Notes under the pieces: model-generated
The model's database searches: none
The model's input: only the letters and a program-made list of their open reading frames with translations
Told to the model about the DNA's origin: nothing
Origin: an uncultured Collinsella sp.
Lineage (GTDB): Bacteria > Actinomycetota > Coriobacteriia > Coriobacteriales > Coriobacteriaceae
Assembly (NCBI GenBank): GCA_900541235.1
Contig: UQIW01000030.1
Location: 1 to 10,293 of the forward strand
Length of the DNA: 10,293 bases
Direction of reading: 5' to 3'
Part shown: in pieces, positions 6,162 through 10,293 of the stretch
Position numbering within the stretch: position 1 is the stretch's first letter
Layout: each line of letters opens with the position of its first letter
Program-made: the position numbers and the translations under genes

Positions 6162-7097
6162 TTATGCGTCCTTCATCTTGACGTCGAGGGCGTCGCGCAG
6201 ACCGTCACCCAGCAGGGTGAAGGCGAGCACCGTCGAGAGAATTGCCAGACCGGGCATGATCATCATCCAGGGAGCGGTCAGAAGATACTGCTGACCGTCC
6301 TGAATCATGGAGCCCCACGAAGGCGTAGGCGGAATAACGCCCATGCCGAGGAAGGACAGAGCGGACTCGGTCAGAATGGCGCCACCAATGTTCATGGTTG
6401 CGTAGACCACGATAGAGGCGACGGAGTTCGGGAAGATGTGACGCACGACGATACGAGCATCGGATGCACCCATCGCGCGCGCAGCGTCAACATAGTCGTT
6501 TTCCTTGACCGTCAAGATTGCAGAGCGGAAGACGCGCGCAATCGAAGGCCAGCCGAGAATACCGATGGCGATAAAGACGTTCTGAAGGCCACGGCCGATA
6601 ACGGCGATCATGGCGACAACGAACAGCACGTACGGGAACGCCAGGAAAATGTCCGCACAGCGCATGATGATCGTATCCCAGATGCCGCCGTAGAAACCCG
6701 CCAGAGCACCCATGACCAGACCGATCAGCGTGGAGATCGCGGTGGCCATAATGCCGACGGACAGCGAAACACGTGCACCGTAGATAACGCGGACGAGAAT
6801 GTCACGACCTAGGGCGTCGGTGCCAAACGGGTGCTCGGCACACGGAGCCAGCAGCGACGTCTCGGCCATGGTGGTCGAGTCGGAAGCCGTCGGCGAACCG
6901 AGCCAGGGCTTAGCCCACAGATCTGCGGTCAGGGCAACCACAACGACGATGATGATCCAGCAGACACCGATAACGGCGAGCTTGTTCTTACGAAGACGCT
7001 TAAAAGCGTCGCCCCACAGCGTGCGGGACTTGGCGGGAGCAGATGCGACCTTGGTGGCGGTAGCCTGCTCCTGAGACTGAGAATCAGTTTCCTGCAT
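6162..7097 (-). CDS. oppC: oligopeptide ABC transporter permease OppC
   Basis: A 311-residue inner-membrane permease of the binding-protein-dependent family. A 27-residue hydrophilic N-terminus precedes the OppC N-terminal motif and the first membrane helix (about 41-60). An extracytoplasmic loop follows (about 61-103) with the family motif HPFGTDALGRDILVRVIYGAR. The remaining helices fall at about 108-132, 145-168, 170-185, 226-247 and 276-298. The cytoplasmic EAA loop, DYVDAARAMGASDARIVVRH (201-220), is the contact to the ATPases. It dimerises with OppB to form the peptide channel. The start is supported by a strong AGGGAGGT ribosome site 7 bases upstream; the gap to oppB is 14 bases and to oppD 2 bases, so these genes form one transcript. 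Confidence 0.95.
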   Translation of the reverse strand: MQETDSQSQEQATATKVASAPAKSRTLWGDAFKRLRKNKLAVIGVCWIIIVVVVALTADLWAKPWLGSPTASDSTTMAETSLLAPCAEHPFGTDALGRDILVRVIYGARVSLSVGIMATAISTLIGLVMGALAGFYGGIWDTIIMRCADIFLAFPYVLFVVAMIAVIGRGLQNVFIAIGILGWPSIARVFRSAILTVKENDYVDAARAMGASDARIVVRHIFPNSVASIVVYATMNIGGAILTESALSFLGMGVIPPTPSWGSMIQDGQQYLLTAPWMMIMPGLAILSTVLAFTLLGDGLRDALDVKMKDA

Positions 7098-7111
7098 GAG
7101 ACGTACCTCCC

Positions 7112-8149
7112 TTAGGCCTTATCCGACGGACCGCCAAGGCGGATGCGCGGGTCGAGGAATGCATAGCTAATGTCGACGAGCAGGTTGATCACCATGACGA
7201 CGACAACGATGAGCGTAACGCCGCCCATAACGATGGGCCAGTCACGCATGCTAATGGCGCGATAGACCTCATAGCCGATACCGGGCCAGTTAAAGACCGT
7301 CTCGGTCAGGATGGCGCCCGAAAGCATGCCACCAAAGTCGACACCAATATAGGTAACGACGGGGATGAGTGCATTCTTAAGCGCATGCTTGATGATGATC
7401 GCACGATTGGAGAGACCCTTGGCCTTTGCCGTACGGATGTAATCCTGGTTCATGACGTCAAGCAGCTGCGAGCGCATAATGCGGGCAGCGTAAGCGGTCG
7501 AAACCGAAGCCAGCGTAATGGTCGGAAGCACATAGTGCATCCAATCCTGATACTGAGAGCTGGAACCACCGGCACCCGAGATCGGCATGGAGAATGCACC
7601 GCCCGTGGCGTCCTTGAGGATGACGCCAAAGAACAGCTGCAACAACATACCGAGCCAGAAGGCCGGGACCGCAACGAGGATCGACGTGGTGAGCGTTACC
7701 AAAATATCCCAGAAGGAATAACGCTTTACCGCCGAAATGATACCCGCACCGATACCCATGATCGCCTCGAGTACGATGGCGCACGCGGCAAGTTTGACCG
7801 TATACGGATACTTCTGGGCGAAGATTTCCGTAACCGGCAGCTTGCGCTGATACGAATTGCCCAGATCGCCATGAAGCAGGCCGTTCATGTAATACAAGTA
7901 ACGGTCCACGAGCGACGTTTGAACGGGGTCGCCGTTCTCGTCAAGGATCGCGTTGCCGTCCTCGTCCGTCTGGACCAGGTGATAGCGAACACGAAGCTGA
8001 AGCTCCACCTCGGGGGACAGAGCCTTGTCTCCACCGATCAGCTTGATCGGATCTCCCGGCACGATATTCTGGAGGGCGAACAGAATCAGCGTAACGCCCA
8101 AAAACACCGGGATGAACTGAAGCACACGTTTAACGATGTACTTACCCAT
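7112..8149 (-). CDS. oppB: oligopeptide ABC transporter permease OppB
   Basis: A 345-residue membrane permease. The first helix is at about 9-30 and opens with the typical KYIVKRVLQFIPVFLGVTL. A large outer loop follows, then helices at about 117-140, 148-176, 205-225, 262-284 and 306-331. The EAA loop starts at DYIRTAKAKGLSNRAIIIKH (236-255) and the C-terminus ends in the family's LDPRIR motif. With OppC it makes the translocation path. The outer loop contains an acidic stretch, TDEDGNAILDENGDPVQT (61-78), between YHLVQ and the conserved LHGDLG (92-97), where many relatives have only a few residues. The ATG at 8149 has AGGGGAG close upstream. It is the first gene after the 156-base gap that follows oppA. 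Confidence 0.95.
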   Translation of the reverse strand: MGKYIVKRVLQFIPVFLGVTLILFALQNIVPGDPIKLIGGDKALSPEVELQLRVRYHLVQTDEDGNAILDENGDPVQTSLVDRYLYYMNGLLHGDLGNSYQRKLPVTEIFAQKYPYTVKLAACAIVLEAIMGIGAGIISAVKRYSFWDILVTLTTSILVAVPAFWLGMLLQLFFGVILKDATGGAFSMPISGAGGSSSQYQDWMHYVLPTITLASVSTAYAARIMRSQLLDVMNQDYIRTAKAKGLSNRAIIIKHALKNALIPVVTYIGVDFGGMLSGAILTETVFNWPGIGYEVYRAISMRDWPIVMGGVTLIVVVVMVINLLVDISYAFLDPRIRLGGPSDKA

Positions 8150-8154
8150 ACCAC

Positions 8155-8169
8155 TCCCCTATCTAGGGA
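8155..8169 (-). promoter_or_regulatory. small hairpin overlapping the oppB ribosome site
   Basis: In the minus-strand RNA, TCCCT can pair with GGGGA (one G-U pair, 5-base loop AGATA). The second arm is part of the oppB ribosome binding site, so the fold could slow OppB translation. The stem is only five pairs, so this is a tentative site. Confidence 0.3.
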
Positions 8170-8180
8170 TTAACCTAAAT

Positions 8181-8208
8181 GGGATGCCGATCGCCAGACC
8201 GGCATCCC
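8181..8208 (-). promoter_or_regulatory. oppA-oppB intergenic hairpin (attenuator or mRNA-stabilising stem)
   Basis: GGGATGCCG and CGGCATCCC form a perfect 9-bp stem with a 10-base loop, followed on the minus strand by ATTTAGG. It lies 97 bases after the oppA stop and 31 bases before the oppB start. Intergenic stems at this place in other binding-protein operons cause partial termination or protect the upstream mRNA, so that the binding protein is made in excess of the permeases. The T-rich tail is short, so complete termination is unlikely. Confidence 0.6.
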
Positions 8209-8305
8209 AAAATTACCATCAGCCAGTTTACCCCAGGTTAGGGAGAACTGTATGTTTCCCATGAGGTCTACGTAAATACTTGACCCTCACGGAAGCTGCA
8301 AACTC

Positions 8306-9982
8306 TTAAGCGAGCTCAGCGGTACCCAGATCGGCGTGCTTCTGCGGATCGACATAGAGGTGCTTGATGCGATCGGAGCCGGCGATGGTGTGCGTGTAGA
8401 ACATCACCGGGATGACCGGGCAGTCGGCAGCGACCATTGCGTCGGCCTCCTGCATCTTAGCGACGCGCTCCTTGTCGTCAACCGTAGTGCGAGCCTCGTC
8501 GACCTTGGCGTCGAACTCGGGGTTGTTGTAACCAGAGCGGTTGTCGCCACCGAGGGAGTCGGAGTGGAACAGCGGATACAGGAAGTTGTCCATGATCGGG
8601 TAGTCGGCAATCCAGCCCAGACGACCGAACTGATAGTTAAAGTTCTGATACTGCTCGAGCAAGGCAGACCACTCAGGGGTATCGGAGACAGCGGTAACGC
8701 CAACCTTGGCGAGGTCGCCGATGATGGACTCCATGATCTCCTTGTGGCCACCGTCCTGGTTGTAGGAAAGGGTCACACTAATGCCACGGTCACCGTTGGC
8801 ACCGGCAGGAGCAACCTTGTCGAGGTACTCGTTAGCCTTGTCGACGTCGTAGGCGCAGAACTCCCATGCGCCCTCCTTGTAGCCATCGATGCCCGGAGGA
8901 ACAATGCCGTCGGCGGGGGTACGGGTACCCTTGAAGATGGTCTTGCAGATGGCCTCACGGTTAATGGCCAGGGAGATACCCCTACGCAGGTCAGCGTTGT
9001 TGAACGGCTCGGCCGTGTTGTTGCAGGTCAGGTAGTAGGTGGAAGGCTCGGCGCCGAGCAGCATGCGCTCGCCGTCACCCATGGTGTAGCCGTCCTTGGA
9101 CACGCCGCGATCCTTCTTGGCGGCATCGATCTGAGCGACGGGAACGTCGCAGACATCGAGGTTACCGGCCTGGAACTCCTTGTAAGCGGTCTCCATGTCC
9201 TTGATGACCTGGAAGTGGATGCCATCGATCTTGGCCTTGTCGCCATAGTAATCGTCGAACTTCTTGACGTTGATCTCCTGGCCATCCTCCCACTTGCCGT
9301 CCATCATGAACGGGCCGTTACCGACCGGGGCAAGGTAGAAGCTCTTGACATCGGACTCGGCGCACTCGGGAACCGGGGCCAGAGCCGGGTGAGAGGCAAC
9401 GAAGGGGAAGTCGGCGTAAGCGGAAGACAGCTTGACGACGAGGGTCTCATCGTCAGGGCACGTAACACCGCTGAGCTCGGTGGCGTTACCGGCAAGCAGA
9501 TCGTCATAGCCCTCGACCATGGAAAGGTGATAGGAGACCTCGGAAGGGCCATACTCGGTAGCGATGGCCGACTTGGTGTTGACCAGACGCTCCCAACCGA
9601 GCTTGAAGGACTTAGAGGTAACGTCGTCACCGTTGTGGAACTTGGCCTTCTTGATCTTGAAGGTAAACTCGGTGGCGTCGTCGTTGGACTCAAAGGACTC
9701 GCAAGCCAGCGGAACGATCTCGCCCTTCTCGGCGTCGTAAGAGGTCAGAGCGTCAAAGAGCTGATACTCGACCTGAGTACCCTGGTCCTCCTGGACGTTG
9801 TAGGGGTCGATGCAGACCGGGTTGTTGATGTAGAAGTTCAGCGTCGAACCGGACTCAGAACCGGAAGCGTCGCCGCCCTTCTTGCCACATGCGGCAAGAA
9901 AAGCCATGGAGCTCGCAGCAAGGGTGCCGCCAACAAAGGCGCGACGACCCATAACGGGCTGGTGGAACATAGAATCAGCCAT
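8306..9982 (-). CDS. oppA: oligopeptide-binding lipoprotein OppA (SBP family 5)
   Basis: A 558-residue extracellular solute-binding protein that captures peptides and delivers them to OppBC. The signal region has a twin-arginine motif, MGRRAFVGGT (11-20), a hydrophobic core and a lipobox LAAC with Cys32 as the lipidation site. A Gly/Ser-rich tether follows (GGDASGSESGS). The rest is a family 5 binding protein: an N-terminal part typical of the family (VEYQLFDALTSYD...), a central region with NTAEPFNNADLRRGISLAIN, and a C-terminal part with DYPIMDNFLYPLFHSDS and a final VIPVMFYTH. The ATG at 9982 is chosen because AAGGAGG lies 5 bases upstream; a TTG-initiated extension from 10033 would place 17 residues before the signal peptide. 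It is the first gene of the operon and probably the most expressed. Peptide specificity cannot be read from sequence; other family 5 substrates such as nickel or other small molecules are less likely given the Opp-type partners. Confidence 0.94.
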   Translation of the reverse strand: MADSMFHQPVMGRRAFVGGTLAASSMAFLAACGKKGGDASGSESGSTLNFYINNPVCIDPYNVQEDQGTQVEYQLFDALTSYDAEKGEIVPLACESFESNDDATEFTFKIKKAKFHNGDDVTSKSFKLGWERLVNTKSAIATEYGPSEVSYHLSMVEGYDDLLAGNATELSGVTCPDDETLVVKLSSAYADFPFVASHPALAPVPECAESDVKSFYLAPVGNGPFMMDGKWEDGQEINVKKFDDYYGDKAKIDGIHFQVIKDMETAYKEFQAGNLDVCDVPVAQIDAAKKDRGVSKDGYTMGDGERMLLGAEPSTYYLTCNNTAEPFNNADLRRGISLAINREAICKTIFKGTRTPADGIVPPGIDGYKEGAWEFCAYDVDKANEYLDKVAPAGANGDRGISVTLSYNQDGGHKEIMESIIGDLAKVGVTAVSDTPEWSALLEQYQNFNYQFGRLGWIADYPIMDNFLYPLFHSDSLGGDNRSGYNNPEFDAKVDEARTTVDDKERVAKMQEADAMVAADCPVIPVMFYTHTIAGSDRIKHLYVDPQKHADLGTAELA

Positions 9983-9987
9983 GCCAT

Positions 9988-9994
9988 CCTCCTT
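9988..9994 (-). promoter_or_regulatory. ribosome binding site of oppA
   Basis: Minus-strand AAGGAGG, a near-perfect match to the anti-Shine-Dalgarno sequence, 5 bases before the ATG at 9982. Another ATG at 9987 touches the motif and is out of frame, so it is not the start. Confidence 0.85.
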
Positions 9995-10060
9995 ATGAGA
10001 TAGGACAAAGTAAGTTCGGTCGGGCAACGTCAAGACAGCCCAATCGAACCATTCAAACGC

Positions 10061-10095
10061 GGTCCGCCGTTTTGGCTGGTTTTACAAAGCGGACC
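10061..10095. repeat. inverted repeat in the opp leader region
   Basis: GGTCCGC (10061-10067) and GCGGACC (10089-10095) are perfect 7-bp arms 21 bases apart, bracketing the candidate -10 box. This could be an operator half-site pair or, if transcription starts further upstream, an RNA hairpin in the leader. Confidence 0.4.
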
Positions 10096-10107
10096 AACGT
10101 ATTGCAA
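10079..10107 (-). promoter_or_regulatory. candidate promoter of the opp operon
   Basis: On the minus strand, TTGCAA (10107-10102) as -35 and TAAAAC (10084-10079) as -10, each four of six matches to consensus, with the optimal 17-base spacing. Transcription would begin near 10072, giving an untranslated leader of about 90 bases. A TTGACG closer to the gene (10033-10028) matches the -35 consensus better but has no good -10 box at normal distance. Confidence 0.45.
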
Positions 10108-10110
10108 TAC
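10099..10110. promoter_or_regulatory. perfect palindrome over the -35 box, candidate operator
   Basis: GTATTGCAATAC is a perfect 12-bp palindrome that contains the whole candidate -35 hexamer TTGCAA. Its location would let a dimeric repressor block RNA polymerase. No regulator gene is in the window, and I do not recognise the site as belonging to a known family. Confidence 0.45.
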
Positions 10111-10222
10111 AGTAGCGCATTTTATGCACGATTTGGGGCTAATTCCGGTTAACGGTCGAGATTTTCTTTAGTTGGGCGAAGTATATGAGGATATTTTGAC
10201 TCTGTTACAAATATGTAAATCA

Positions 10223-10247
10223 AAACCACCCCTAAAAGGGGTGGTTT
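10223..10247 (-). terminator. rho-independent terminator of a gene beyond the right edge
   Basis: On the minus strand, AAACCACCCC, a TTTTA loop and GGGGTGGTTT form a perfect 10-bp stem followed by TTGATTT. It ends a minus-strand transcript coming from the right and insulates the opp promoter. On the plus strand the stem is followed by GCTCTTAGG, which is not T-rich, so it is directional. Confidence 0.8.
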
Positions 10248-10293
10248 GCTCTTAGGGTATAACCCTTGGATTTCCGGCACGCGTCTAAAGGCG

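Larger units (their letters stand above)
9983..10293. other. 311-bp upstream region of oppA without a gene
   Basis: No supported protein gene. It contains the oppA ribosome site, a 7-bp inverted repeat (10061-10095), a candidate promoter with an overlapping 12-bp palindrome (10079-10110), an AT-rich stretch around 10160-10222 and a minus-strand terminator (10223-10247). The last 45 bases may be the end of another minus-strand gene: a TAG stop can be read at 10287-10285, but only two codons before it are in the window, so no gene is called. Confidence 0.6.

Noticed and set aside
5152..6294. Plus-strand open frame of 380 codons opposite oppD and the end of oppC
   Set aside because: Antisense shadow of a well-supported ATPase gene; no recognisable domain, and composition typical of a complementary frame.
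8336..10003. Plus-strand open frame of 555 codons opposite oppA
   Set aside because: It mirrors oppA almost exactly, consists of low-complexity V/G/L/D-rich sequence with no domain, has no ribosome site, and arises from the codon bias of oppA.
9983..10033. TTG-initiated N-terminal extension of oppA
   Set aside because: It would put 17 residues ahead of a good signal peptide; the ATG at 9982 has a near-perfect ribosome site 5 bases upstream.
10028..10033. TTGACG as -35 box of the opp promoter
   Set aside because: It matches the consensus at five of six bases, but at 16-18 bases spacing the downstream hexamers do not resemble TATAAT; TACTTT at 15 is too close and weak.

Overview
The window reads like a chromosomal segment of a GC-rich, Gram-positive actinobacterial gut commensal of the class Coriobacteriia, most like Collinsella. 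This is an inference from codon usage, a non-sporulating style partner-switching locus and a lipoprotein oligopeptide-uptake operon; no marker gene in the window proves it. Every gene I can support is on the minus strand.

Left third (1-3293): a stress or sigma-factor partner-switching module. A 781-residue PAS-GAF-GAF-PP2C (SpoIIE/RsbU type) phosphatase at 948-3293 is followed by a short protein at 120-866 that fuses an RsbV-like STAS antagonist to an RsbW-like serine-kinase ATPase domain. A third reading frame opens 33 bases further on (1-86) and runs off the left edge.

Middle (3294-4039): a tRNA-Leu(GAG) gene with its own promoter and a strong UUCG-loop terminator that lies directly upstream of the phosphatase gene. 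Beyond the tRNA are about 600 bases without a believable protein gene. They hold two large nested palindromes (3587-3711 and 3897-4023), in opposite orientation, with different but self-complementary arms and nearly identical loop sequences, plus a pair of short perfect hairpins between them. This pair of elements is the most unusual thing in the window. The second one ends 16 bases after oppF and its inner stem looks like the operon terminator.

Right part (4040-10293): a complete ABC-type oligopeptide importer operon transcribed oppA-oppB-oppC-oppD-oppF. OppA is a lipoprotein with a twin-arginine signal that captures peptides outside the cell; OppB and OppC form the membrane channel; OppD and OppF are the ATPases, each with C-terminal cysteines that fit an iron-sulphur site. 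A hairpin between oppA and oppB probably lowers expression of the membrane genes relative to OppA. The 300 bases upstream of oppA hold a candidate promoter whose -35 box is covered by a perfect 12-bp palindrome, and the terminator of another minus-strand transcript that comes from beyond the right edge.
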